Shown here: positions 16,528 to 24,028 of the stretch, piece by piece | How positions within the stretch are numbered: position 1 is the first letter of the stretch | How the letters are laid out: every line of letters starts with the position of its first letter | Origin: Deltaproteobacteria bacterium | GTDB lineage: Bacteria; Myxococcota; Kuafuiibacteriia; Kuafuiibacteriales; Kuafuiibacteriaceae | Assembly: GCA_020632995.1 (NCBI GenBank) | Contig: JACKEN010000001.1 | Span: 1,954,001-2,018,000 of the forward strand | Length of the DNA stretch: 64,000 bases | Direction of reading: 5' to 3' | Notes under the pieces: generated by a model | The model's database searches: none | What the model saw: only the letters and a program-made list of their open reading frames with translations | What the model was told of the DNA's origin: nothing | Program-made: the position numbers and the translations under genes

Positions 16528-17019
16528 ATGATAGACAAGCTGATGTTCCCGCTCGCCCTCACCTTCGCCCTGGGCGCGCTCGCCGCGTGCGGCGGCGAGG
16601 ACGCGACCCAGACCGACGAGCTGGCGACCGAGCTCTGCGAGCACCTCGCCAGCGGCCCGAGCGTGGCGGTGACCAGCAGCACCGTCGCGGCCAGCGCGCC
16701 GGACACCTCCACCGCCCACACCCGCTTCGACATCGCCCTGACCCCAGGGGTCGCAGGCCAGGTCTCCTATCAGGTCGGGGAGGCCGGCGAGTACGTCTTC
16801 GCCTTCGATCGCGAGGTGGCGGTGGCCCTCACCGACCCCAGCGGCGCGGCGCTTCCCGCCGAGGCGACGGAGCGGGACAGCGCGGCCTGTGCGGAGCTGA
16901 AGCTGTGGATCACCTATGACCTGGCGATCGGGAAGCACACCCTCGCCCTCGGGCCCGGCCAAGACACCGAGGTCCGGATGGTGGTAGAGGAGTCCGGCGC
17001 GGAGCACACCCACGAGTGA
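16528..17019 (+). CDS. Small lipoprotein with C-terminal HTHE tail in metal cluster
   Basis: A 163-residue predicted lipoprotein with signal MIDKLMFPLALTFALGALAAC and a beta-sandwich-like domain (ARFDIAL-type strands, FAFDREVAVALTDPSG, KHTLALGPGQ). Candidate ligands include ELCEHL near the N-terminus, a second Cys (SAACAEL) and the final EHTHE. I chose ATG 16528 because AAGGAG sits 9 bp upstream and the lipobox is then at the right distance. ATG 16498, which overlaps the previous stop, would add ten charged residues ahead of the signal. Its stop overlaps the GTG start of znuC. Function is unknown. The metal link is by context. Confidence 0.7.
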   Translation: MIDKLMFPLALTFALGALAACGGEDATQTDELATELCEHLASGPSVAVTSSTVAASAPDTSTAHTRFDIALTPGVAGQVSYQVGEAGEYVFAFDREVAVALTDPSGAALPAEATERDSAACAELKLWITYDLAIGKHTLALGPGQDTEVRMVVEESGAEHTHE

Positions 17020-17732
17020 GCGCGGAACCCGTCATCCTGGGCCTCCACCGGCTGGAGGTGGGCTACGGCGAGGCCCTGTGGCCGGCGCTGGACGCCGAGC
17101 TGCGGCGCGGCGAGCTGTGGGCCCTGGTCGGGCGCAACGGCAGCGGCAAGAGCACCCTGCTCAGGAGCCTGCTCGGCATCCAGAGCCCGATGGCGGGGCG
17201 GATCCAGCGCGCCCCCGGGATCCGGGTGGCCTACGTGCCGCAGCGCGGGGACTACGACCTCTCGGTGCCGGCCCGGGTCCTGGACTTCGTCCGGGGCGGG
17301 GTGGATCGCGGGTGGTCCTTCCTGCAGCCCGGCCTGGTGCGGCGGCACCGGGCCGCGGTGCAGGCTGCCCTGCAGATCACCGACACCGAGGCGCTCGCCC
17401 ACCGGCAGGTGGCCAACCTCTCAGAGGGGCAGAAGCAGCGGGTCCTGGTGGCCAAGGCCCTGGTGAGCGAGCCCGATCTGTTGGTGCTGGACGAGCCCAC
17501 CTCGGCCATGGACGTGGTGGCGGAGCGCGGGGTCTTCGATCTGCTGGCCCGGTTGCGCACCGAGCGCCGCATGGCGGTGCTCATGGCCAGCCACCAGCTC
17601 AGGCTGGTGCCCGAGTTCGCCACCCACACCATCCTGCTCGACGCCGACTCCGGCCTCGCCCTGGCGGGTGAGGCCCCCGCCGTCCTCAGCTCCGAGGCGT
17701 TCCTCGCCCGCTGGGGTACCGCCCTGACCTGA
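17016..17732 (+). CDS. znuC: Metal ABC importer ATP-binding protein
   Basis: A 238-residue cytoplasmic ATPase that powers import of the metal delivered by ZnuA. Walker A GRNGSGKST is at about residues 39-47, the Q-loop at AYVPQRGD, the ABC signature at NLSEGQKQR, and Walker B with D-loop at LLVLDEPTSAMD. The switch histidine is in ASHQL. The N-terminal ILGLHRLEVGYG is typical for the ZnuC/MntB group. The GTG start overlaps the preceding stop (GTGA), so translation is probably coupled. The permease partner is not the next gene but the one after it, at 19690. Confidence 0.92.
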   Translation: MSAEPVILGLHRLEVGYGEALWPALDAELRRGELWALVGRNGSGKSTLLRSLLGIQSPMAGRIQRAPGIRVAYVPQRGDYDLSVPARVLDFVRGGVDRGWSFLQPGLVRRHRAAVQAALQITDTEALAHRQVANLSEGQKQRVLVAKALVSEPDLLVLDEPTSAMDVVAERGVFDLLARLRTERRMAVLMASHQLRLVPEFATHTILLDADSGLALAGEAPAVLSSEAFLARWGTALT

Positions 17733-17819
17733 TCGGGCAGCGCGGCTTCCCAGGAGCGCTCGGCCCACGTCCCGCCGCTTGACCGGGGTCGCGCGGTGGC
17801 CGAAGACCGCGCCAGGTCG

Positions 17820-19649
17820 ATGACCGCCCTGCACCACCTGGCCCTGGCCCTCGCCGCCCTGGCCGTAGCGCCCCTGCTCTACCGCCTCGGGCGCGCCCAC
17901 CGCACCCTCCTCGCGCTCCTGGACGGGTTCGTCCTCGCCGGGGTCAGCGGGCTGGTGCTGATCCACGTGCTCCCCCACACCCTGGAGGAGGCCGGCCCCG
18001 CCGCCCTCGTGGCCGCGGTGGGCGGGCTGCTGATCCCCTACGCAGCGGAGCGCCTCGGGCACGAGGCCCAGCGCTTCACCACCCCCGCCGCGCTGGTGGG
18101 CCTGGGCCTGCACGCGCTGATGGACGGCGGGGGCCTGGCCGGGGGCGGCCACGGCGGCGAGCACCAGCCCCTCGCCACCGCCATCGTGCTCCACCGGCTC
18201 CCGGTGGGGATGCTGATCTGGTGGCTGGTGGCCCCGCGCTTCGGCTGGCGCATCGCCGCGCTTATCCTCCTCGGGGTCGGCGGCGCGACCACCGTGGGGT
18301 TCTTCTCGGCCGACGCCCTCGAGCACCTCGGCGCCCCCGCCTTCGCCCTCTTCGAGGCCGCGGTGGCGGGGATGCTCACCCACGTCCTGGTGGAGCACGG
18401 GCCCCTCACCGACGGCCCCGACGCCCGGCACCCGCTCGCCGAGACCCTCGGCGCCGCGGTGGGGGTGGCCGGGCTCGCCTGGTTGCCGGTGCCGCCGGCC
18501 GAGGCCCCCGGCTCCTTCACCCACGAGCTCCTGTTCTCGCAGGCCTTCTTGCACCTGGCCCTCGACGCGGCCCCCGCCCTGTTGGCCGGCTACGCCCTCG
18601 CCGGCGCCGCGGTGGGGGTCCTGTCACCTCCCGACCGGGCCTGGCTCGACCGCGGCGGCGCCCTGGGTCGCGCGCTGAAGGGCCTGGGCTTCGCGGTGCC
18701 GCGGCCGATCTGCTCGTGCGAGGTGCTGCCCGAGTTCGAGGGGCAGCAGGACGCCGGGATCCGCGGCCCCGGGCCCCTCGCCTTCCTCCTCGGCGCGCCC
18801 GGGCTCCGGCTGGAGGCGGTGCCCCTGTCGGCCGCCCTCCTCGGCCTGCCCTTCACGGTGGTGCGCTTCGTCTCCAGCGCCCTCCTCGGCGCCGGGGCGG
18901 CCCTCCTCCTCGATCGCCTCGTGCGCCCCGCAAGCCATCCTGCGCAGCACGAGCACGACCAACACGAGCACGACCACCACGAGCACGAGCACGACCACCA
19001 CGAGCACGACCAACACGAGCACGAGCACGACCACCGCCACGACCCCACCCCCGGCAGGCTGGCCTGCGCCCTGCGCTTCGGCGCCCTCGAGGTGGTCGGC
19101 CACACCGCGGCCTGGGTGGTGATGGGCCTGGGCGCGGCGGCCCTGTTGAACGCGGATCAGGTGAGCGCGTGGCTCGCCGCGGTCCCCCCCGATCTCGACG
19201 TCCCCCTCTTCGCGCTCCTCGGCCTGCCCCTGTACGTCTGCGCCTCCGGGGCCACCCCCCTCACCGCGGCGCTGATCTTCGCTGGCGTGTCTCCCGGCGC
19301 CGCCCTCGCCTTCCTCCTCACCGGCCCCGCCCACGACGTGGCCACCGCGGTCGCGGTGCGGCGGCGCTTCGGCGGCCGGGCCGCCCTCGCGTTCGGGGCG
19401 GTGGTGGTCATCGGCGCGAGCGGCCTCGGGACCCTCGCCAACGTCGCCCTCGGCCCCGCCGACCTGCCGCTCTTGCACGGCGGGGACGAGCCGGCCCACG
19501 GGGTGCTGTCGTGGGCATCCCTCGCGGCGGTGACCCTCTTGTTCGCCGCCGCGCTCCTCCGCCACGGGCCCCGGCGCCTGCTCAAGACCATCATCTCGGG
19601 CGCCCCCGGCGCGCACGAGCACCACCACCACGGCCACGAGCACGGCTGA
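17820..19649 (+). CDS. Fusion of ZIP-like transporter domain and SO_0444-like permease with His-rich linker
   Basis: A 609-residue polytopic inner-membrane protein. Residues 1 to about 270 form about eight hydrophobic segments and carry HALMDGG (about 98) and IVLHRLPVG (about 123), matching the His/Asp and His/Pro metal-site helices of ZIP zinc transporters. Residues of about 280-380 and 410-590 resemble the ArsP/DUF318-type SO_0444 family of Cu/Zn efflux permeases, with RPICSCEVLP (about 296) and YVCASGATPLTAALIFAGV (about 472). The two permease halves are joined by a linker of about 29 residues made almost only of His, Glu, Asp and Gln (18949-19035), and the C-terminus is another His-rich tail. 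Start ATG 17820; GTG 17796 would add eight residues. The gene lies between znuC and znuB. I know of no characterised protein with this combination. Transport direction is unknown. Confidence 0.75.
   Translation: MTALHHLALALAALAVAPLLYRLGRAHRTLLALLDGFVLAGVSGLVLIHVLPHTLEEAGPAALVAAVGGLLIPYAAERLGHEAQRFTTPAALVGLGLHALMDGGGLAGGGHGGEHQPLATAIVLHRLPVGMLIWWLVAPRFGWRIAALILLGVGGATTVGFFSADALEHLGAPAFALFEAAVAGMLTHVLVEHGPLTDGPDARHPLAETLGAAVGVAGLAWLPVPPAEAPGSFTHELLFSQAFLHLALDAAPALLAGYALAGAAVGVLSPPDRAWLDRGGALGRALKGLGFAVPRPICSCEVLPEFEGQQDAGIRGPGPLAFLLGAPGLRLEAVPLSAALLGLPFTVVRFVSSALLGAGAALLLDRLVRPASHPAQHEHDQHEHDHHEHEHDHHEHDQHEHEHDHRHDPTPGRLACALRFGALEVVGHTAAWVVMGLGAAALLNADQVSAWLAAVPPDLDVPLFALLGLPLYVCASGATPLTAALIFAGVSPGAALAFLLTGPAHDVATAVAVRRRFGGRAALAFGAVVVIGASGLGTLANVALGPADLPLLHGGDEPAHGVLSWASLAAVTLLFAAALLRHGPRRLLKTIISGAPGAHEHHHHGHEHG
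18949..19035 (+). repeat. His-Glu-His-Asp low-complexity repeat inside the transporter fusion
   Basis: Tandem copies of CACGAGCACGAC-like units encode runs of HEHD and HEHDQ or HEHDHH. The repeat is in frame, so it is a protein metal-binding linker rather than a non-coding repeat. Confidence 0.9.
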
Positions 19650-19689
19650 CCTTGACGCGCCCCGCCCCCCGCCCGACGCTCACCGCAGC

Positions 19690-20568
19690 GTGGAGGACAC
19701 CACCACCCTGAGCGCCTTCTTCGACGGCTGGGAGCTGTTCCGCACCGCGGCACTCTCGGGCGCGGTGGCGGGGGCGCTCCTCGGCGTGCTCGGCGTCTAC
19801 GTGGTGCTCCGGCGCCTGGTCTTCCTCACCGCCGCGGTGTCCCAGACCGCGGGCCTCGGGGTGAGCCTGGCCTTCTACGCCCAGATCCACTTCGCGTTGC
19901 CGGCCACGCTCACCGATCCGCTCCTCGGCGCCGCCCTCCTCACCGCGATCACCGTCGCCCCGATGATCCTCGGCAAGGGCGGCCACGCCCGCCGCACCGA
20001 CAGCCTGCTCGGCTTCGCCTACCTGGTGGGGGCGGCGGGCGCGCTCGCGGTGGGGACGCGCATCGTGCAGGAGTCCCACGACGTGCAGACCCTCCTGTTC
20101 GGCTCCGCGGTGGCGGTGCTGCCCGAGGACTTCCACACCCTGCTGATCCTCGGCGGGCTCCTCCTCGCCCTGCACGCCTGGTGGTGGCGCGGGTTCAGCG
20201 CCGCCTCCTTCGATCCCGCGGGCGCTCGGGTCCGCGGCCTCCCGGTGCGCCTCCTGGACGCCACCCTCTTCCTCACCCTGGCCCTCGCCATCTCGGTGTG
20301 CACCCGGGTGCTCGGCGCCCTGCCTGCGTTCGCGTTCAGCGTCCTGCCCGCCCTCGCCGCGGTGCGCCTCACCCCCAACGTGGGCTGGGGGCTGGTGCTG
20401 GGTGGCGCGCTCGGGGCGGCGGTGGGCTTCTCGGGGTACGTCCTCGCCTTCGTGGCCGAGCTCCCGGTGGGGGCCTCCCAGGCGCTGGTCGGGGCGGCGC
20501 TGGTGTTCCTGGTGGAGGCGCTCATGCGTGCTCCGTTGCCACGCTCGCTGCGCTGGGGTACCGGCTGA
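19690..20568 (+). CDS. znuB: Metal ABC importer permease
   Basis: A 292-residue inner-membrane permease of the ABC-3 family (ZnuB/TroC/MntC). Typical features are the N-terminal RTAALSGAVAGALLGVLGVYVVLRR segment (shared by the family), FLTAAVSQTAGLGVSLAF, DSLLGFAYLVGAAGAL, LLFGSAVAVLP, and late helices with AFSVLPALAAVRL and LSYVLAF-like SGYVLAF. About eight membrane helices are visible. The start GTG 19690 follows the fusion gene by 40 bp. It pairs with znuC at 17016 and znuA at 14761, although two other genes separate the subunits. Confidence 0.9.
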   Translation: MEDTTTLSAFFDGWELFRTAALSGAVAGALLGVLGVYVVLRRLVFLTAAVSQTAGLGVSLAFYAQIHFALPATLTDPLLGAALLTAITVAPMILGKGGHARRTDSLLGFAYLVGAAGALAVGTRIVQESHDVQTLLFGSAVAVLPEDFHTLLILGGLLLALHAWWWRGFSAASFDPAGARVRGLPVRLLDATLFLTLALAISVCTRVLGALPAFAFSVLPALAAVRLTPNVGWGLVLGGALGAAVGFSGYVLAFVAELPVGASQALVGAALVFLVEALMRAPLPRSLRWGTG

Positions 20569-20573
20569 GGCGT

Positions 20574-21599
20574 ATGCCGCTCCCCCGACGCAAGGCAGTC
20601 CTCGTCACCGGCGCCAACGGCGAGATGGGCCACGGCCTGATCCAACGCCTGGCCCAGTCGGCCGACGCCGACGTGATCGCCCTCGACATCCGCGACATCG
20701 ACCCCGAGCTCGCCGACAAGTGCGCGGCCCGCATCGTCGGCGACATCCTCGACCCGCGCATGCTCGAGCGGGTGGTGGCGGAGTACGAGGTCCACACGAT
20801 CTTCCACCTCGCCGCGCTCCTCTCGACCCGGGCCGAGTTCACCCCCGAGACCGCGCACGAGGTGAACGTGCAAGGCACCTTGAACCTCCTGAAGCTCGCG
20901 GTGGAGCAGTCCCGCTGGCACGGGCGGCGGGTGAAGTTCCTCTTCCCGAGCAGCATCGCGGTCTACGGGATGCCGGACCTCGAGACCAAGCGCGGCGCGG
21001 GCGCGGTGAAGGAGACGGAGTGGAACCTGCCCTCCACCATGTACGGCTGCAACAAGCTCTACTGTGAGCAGCTCGGCCGCTACTACGCGCGCCACTACCG
21101 CCAGCTCGCGGTCGACAGCACCGACGCCGGGGTGGACTTCCGCTCGATCCGCTTCCCCGGCCTCATCTCCGCCTTCACCGTGCCCCACGGCGGCACGAGC
21201 GACTACGCGCCCGAGATGATCCACGCCGCCGCCCAGGGCCTGCCGTACGCGTGCTTCGTGCGCCCCGACACCCGGATCTCGTTCATGGCGATGCCGGACG
21301 CGATCGACGCCCTCATGGCCCTGATGGAGGCGGACGCCGAGCGCCTCACGAGCCACGTCTACAACATCACCGCGTTCAACCCGTCGGCCCAGGAGTTCGC
21401 GGAGCTGACCCGGAGCGCCTTCCCCGGCGCCCAGATCACCTTCGAGCCCGACCTGCGCCGCCAGGGCATCGTCGACTCCTGGCCGGAGGACGTGGTGGAC
21501 ACCCGGTCCCGCACCGACTGGGGTTTTGCGCCCAAGTACGACCTCAGGCGCACCTTCGAGGAGTACCTGGTGCCGAACATCCGGGCGCGCTACGCCTGA
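20574..21599 (+). CDS. Threonine 3-dehydrogenase-like NAD-dependent SDR (epimerase type)
   Basis: A 341-residue extended short-chain dehydrogenase. The Rossmann motif is TGANGEMG (about residues 12-19) and the catalytic pair is Tyr-x-x-x-Lys in MYGCNK. The substrate region follows the SDR-type L-threonine 3-dehydrogenase pattern closely: RFPGLIS, GGTSDYAPEMIHAA, YNITAFNPSAQEFA and DWGFAPKYDL at the C-terminus. The likely reaction is L-threonine + NAD to 2-amino-3-ketobutyrate. It starts 5 bp after znuB and is probably co-transcribed with it. Zinc-free SDR-type threonine dehydrogenase in a zinc operon might replace a zinc-dependent enzyme under zinc shortage (inference). Confidence 0.82.
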   Translation: MPLPRRKAVLVTGANGEMGHGLIQRLAQSADADVIALDIRDIDPELADKCAARIVGDILDPRMLERVVAEYEVHTIFHLAALLSTRAEFTPETAHEVNVQGTLNLLKLAVEQSRWHGRRVKFLFPSSIAVYGMPDLETKRGAGAVKETEWNLPSTMYGCNKLYCEQLGRYYARHYRQLAVDSTDAGVDFRSIRFPGLISAFTVPHGGTSDYAPEMIHAAAQGLPYACFVRPDTRISFMAMPDAIDALMALMEADAERLTSHVYNITAFNPSAQEFAELTRSAFPGAQITFEPDLRRQGIVDSWPEDVVDTRSRTDWGFAPKYDLRRTFEEYLVPNIRARYA

Positions 21600-21618
21600 A
21601 CATTCGACACGTATTTCG

Positions 21619-21646
21619 TTGCAAGCGGGGGCTTCACCCGTAGACA
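21619..21646 (+). promoter_or_regulatory. Candidate promoter for egtD
   Basis: TTGCAA (21619-21624) and TAGACA (21641-21646) are separated by 16 bp, with AGGA at 21676-21679 before GTG 21686. If real, transcription would start after GTG 21647, which supports 21686 as the egtD start. Confidence 0.4.
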
Positions 21647-21685
21647 GTGCTGGGGGCCATCTGGGACCCTCCCCTTAGGACTGTC

Positions 21686-22702
21686 GTGTTTACCCCGCAA
21701 GACACCCCGACCTCCACCCCTCACGTCCAGCGGCTCCCCGCCGCCCGGCGGCAGGCCACCATGGCCGAGCTCGTGGCCCAGGGCCTCGAGCGGGCGGCCA
21801 AGTCCCTGCCCCCGATGCTCTTCTACGACGCGCGGGGCTCCGAGCTGTTCGAGCAGATCTGCCGGCTCGAGGCCTACTACGTGACCCGCACCGAGCGGGC
21901 CCTCCTCGCCGAGCACGCCTACGCGCTGACTCGGCGCCTCGAGCCCGCGGTGACGGTGGCCGAGCTGGGGAGCGGCTCGAGCGAGAAGACCGACCTGGTG
22001 CTCGAGGCGCTCCTCGGCACCCGCGAGCACCTGCGCTACGTGCCGGTCGACATCTCCGCCGCCGCGCTCGAGGCCGCGGCGGAGCGGCTGGTCGCGCGCT
22101 TCCCGCGCCTCGAGGTGCGCGGGCTCTGCGCCGAGTACCAGGACGGCGTGCAGCACCTGGCCCGGCTGGACGCGGACCAGCACCTCGTCCTCTTCCTCGG
22201 GAGCAACATCGGCAACTTCGAGGCCGACGAGGCCGCCGCGTTCCTCAACCGCCTCGCCCGGGCGATGCGACCGCAAGACCGCTTGCTCCTGGGGGTCGAC
22301 ATGGTGAAGGACCGCGCGATCCTGGAGCGGGCCTACGACGACCCCGAGGGGGTGACCGCGGCCTTCAACCTCAACATGCTCGCCCACCTGAACCACGCCC
22401 TCGGCGCCAACTTCGACCTGGCCGCGTTCCGGCACGAGGCCTTCTTCAACGCCCGCGCCTCCCGGGTCGAGATGCACCTCGTGAGCACCAAGGCCCAGGA
22501 CGTCCACGTGGCCGCCCTCGGGCGGAGCTTCCACTTCGAAGAGGGCGAGTCGATCCACACCGAGAACTCCCACAAGTACACGCCCGAGGCCCTCGAGGGC
22601 CTGATCGCGGCGGGCGGCTGGCGCACCCTCGAGCGCGTCACGGACGACGCCGGCGCCTTCAGCCTCTGCCTGCTCGCGCCGCGGCCCGAGGTGCTCGCGT
22701 GA
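21686..22702 (+). CDS. egtD: L-histidine N-alpha-methyltransferase, ergothioneine synthesis
   Basis: A 338-residue SAM-dependent enzyme that trimethylates histidine to hercynine, the first step of ergothioneine formation. The family pattern is clear: LFYDARGSELFEQICRLEAYY near the N-terminus, the SAM motif ELGSGSSEKT, VPVDISAAAL, FLGSNIGNF, then KDRAILERAYDD, FNLNMLAHLNH and GESIHTENSHKY at the C-terminus. Length fits EgtD. GTG 21686 is chosen on spacing to AGGA and to the candidate promoter. The stop overlaps the GTG of egtB (GTGA). Confidence 0.94.
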   Translation: MFTPQDTPTSTPHVQRLPAARRQATMAELVAQGLERAAKSLPPMLFYDARGSELFEQICRLEAYYVTRTERALLAEHAYALTRRLEPAVTVAELGSGSSEKTDLVLEALLGTREHLRYVPVDISAAALEAAAERLVARFPRLEVRGLCAEYQDGVQHLARLDADQHLVLFLGSNIGNFEADEAAAFLNRLARAMRPQDRLLLGVDMVKDRAILERAYDDPEGVTAAFNLNMLAHLNHALGANFDLAAFRHEAFFNARASRVEMHLVSTKAQDVHVAALGRSFHFEEGESIHTENSHKYTPEALEGLIAAGGWRTLERVTDDAGAFSLCLLAPRPEVLA

Positions 22703-23972
22703 GCGCCGAGGCGGCCGAGCTCGCGGCGCGCTTCCGGCGGGTGCGCGCCCAGACCGAGGCCCTCATCGAGCCCCTCACCCCCGAGGACTGCCAGCTGCAG
22801 TCCATGCCCGACGTGAGCCCGCCCAAGTGGCACCTGGCCCACACCACGTGGTTCTTCGAGACGTTCGTGCTCGCCCCTTTCCAGCCCGCTTTCGCGCCGT
22901 TCCATCCGCGCTTCGGGTACCTGTTCAACTCCTACTACGAGGCGGCCGGCCCCCGGCACGCGCGGCCGCGCCGGGGCCTGTTGTCCCGGCCGACCCTGGG
23001 TGAGGTGCTCGAGTACCGGCGGGCGATCGACGCGCGCACCCTCGACCTGCTCGGCAGCGTCGAGGGGGCGCATCGCGCCGAGGTGGAGCGGCGGGTGCAA
23101 CTCGGCCTGCACCACGAGCAGCAGCACCAGGAGCTGCTCCTCATGGACATCAAGCACGCGTTCTTCCAGAACCCCCTCTTCCCCGCCTACCGCCCCCGCG
23201 CCCCGGAGCCCGCCGCCGCGCCCTCGCCCCTGGGTTGGGTCGAGGTCGAGGGCGGCCTGGTCGAGATCGGGCACGCGGGCGAGGGGTTCAGCTTCGACAA
23301 CGAGACCCCGCGCCACCGGGTGTTCCTCGAGCCGTTCGAGCTCGCCGACCGCCTGGTGACCAACGCCGAGTGGCAGGCCTTCGTCGCCGACGGCGGCTAC
23401 CAGGATCCGAAGTACTGGCTCTCGGACGGCTGGCACTGGGTGAACACCGAGGGCGTCCGCGCCCCGCTGTACTGGGTCGAGCAAGACGGCTTGCAGTCAT
23501 CGGCGGCCGGCTTCGAGGAGTTCACCCTCGGGGGCCTCTTGCCGCTCGAGCCGGACGCCCCGGTGGTGCACGTGAGCCTGTACGAGGCCGACGCCTTCGC
23601 GCGCTGGGCGGGGGCGCGCCTGCCGACCGAGGCGGAGTGGGAGCACGCCGCCCGGGGCGCGCCGGTCGAGGGGAACACGCTCGACGCCTGGGCGCCTGCA
23701 CCCCGCCCCCGCCACCGGCGAGGGCCTGCGCCAGACTCTACGGCGACGCCTGGACCCTGACCCAGAGCGCCTATGCCGCCTACCCCGGCTTCGAGCCCGC
23801 GGCGGGGGCGCTCGGCGAGTACAACGGCAAGTTCATGTGCAACCAGGTGGTCCTGAGGGGCGGCGCCTGCGTCACGCCGGGCGATCACCTCCGAGTTTCG
23901 TATCGAAACTTCTTTTACCCTCACCAGCGGTGGCCGTTTCAGGGTTTGCGCCTAGCCAGAACGCCGCGTTGA
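22699..23972 (+). pseudogene. egtB: Hercynine oxygenase EgtB, frame broken near the C-terminus
   Basis: An iron enzyme that would join hercynine to a thiol and oxidise it. The N-terminal DinB-like iron-binding domain is intact (WHLAHTTWFFE, LGLHHEQQHQE supplying the His ligands). The FGE-sulfatase domain begins with GWVEVEGGLVEIG and continues through RLPTEAEWEHAARG. The frame then breaks twice by one extra base each: near 23691 (GGG run) and at about 23735. The family C-terminus resumes in the +2 frame as LYGDAW, GALGEYNGKFMCNQ, YRNFF and GLRLAR. Between the breaks, the conserved WEWT is replaced by WTLT. The two close indels plus this substitution could be sequencing error or true decay. 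The egtD-egtB pairing is standard. Confidence 0.8.
23894..23910 (+). repeat. Perfect 7-bp inverted repeat AGTTTCG-TAT-CGAAACT
   Basis: Arms are 23894-23900 and 23904-23910 with a 3-bp spacer, inside the egtB 3' end where the codons are unusually AT-rich. It may be an operator or chance within coding sequence. Confidence 0.5.
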
Positions 23973-24028
23973 CCTTCGGGTTCCCGGGCCGGTCTGATAG
24001 GGGTACCGGCCAGGAGGTGCCCGAGGAC

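Noticed and set aside
18949..19035. CRISPR-like or minisatellite repeat
   Set aside because: Repeat is in frame and encodes His/Glu/Asp residues; no spacers.
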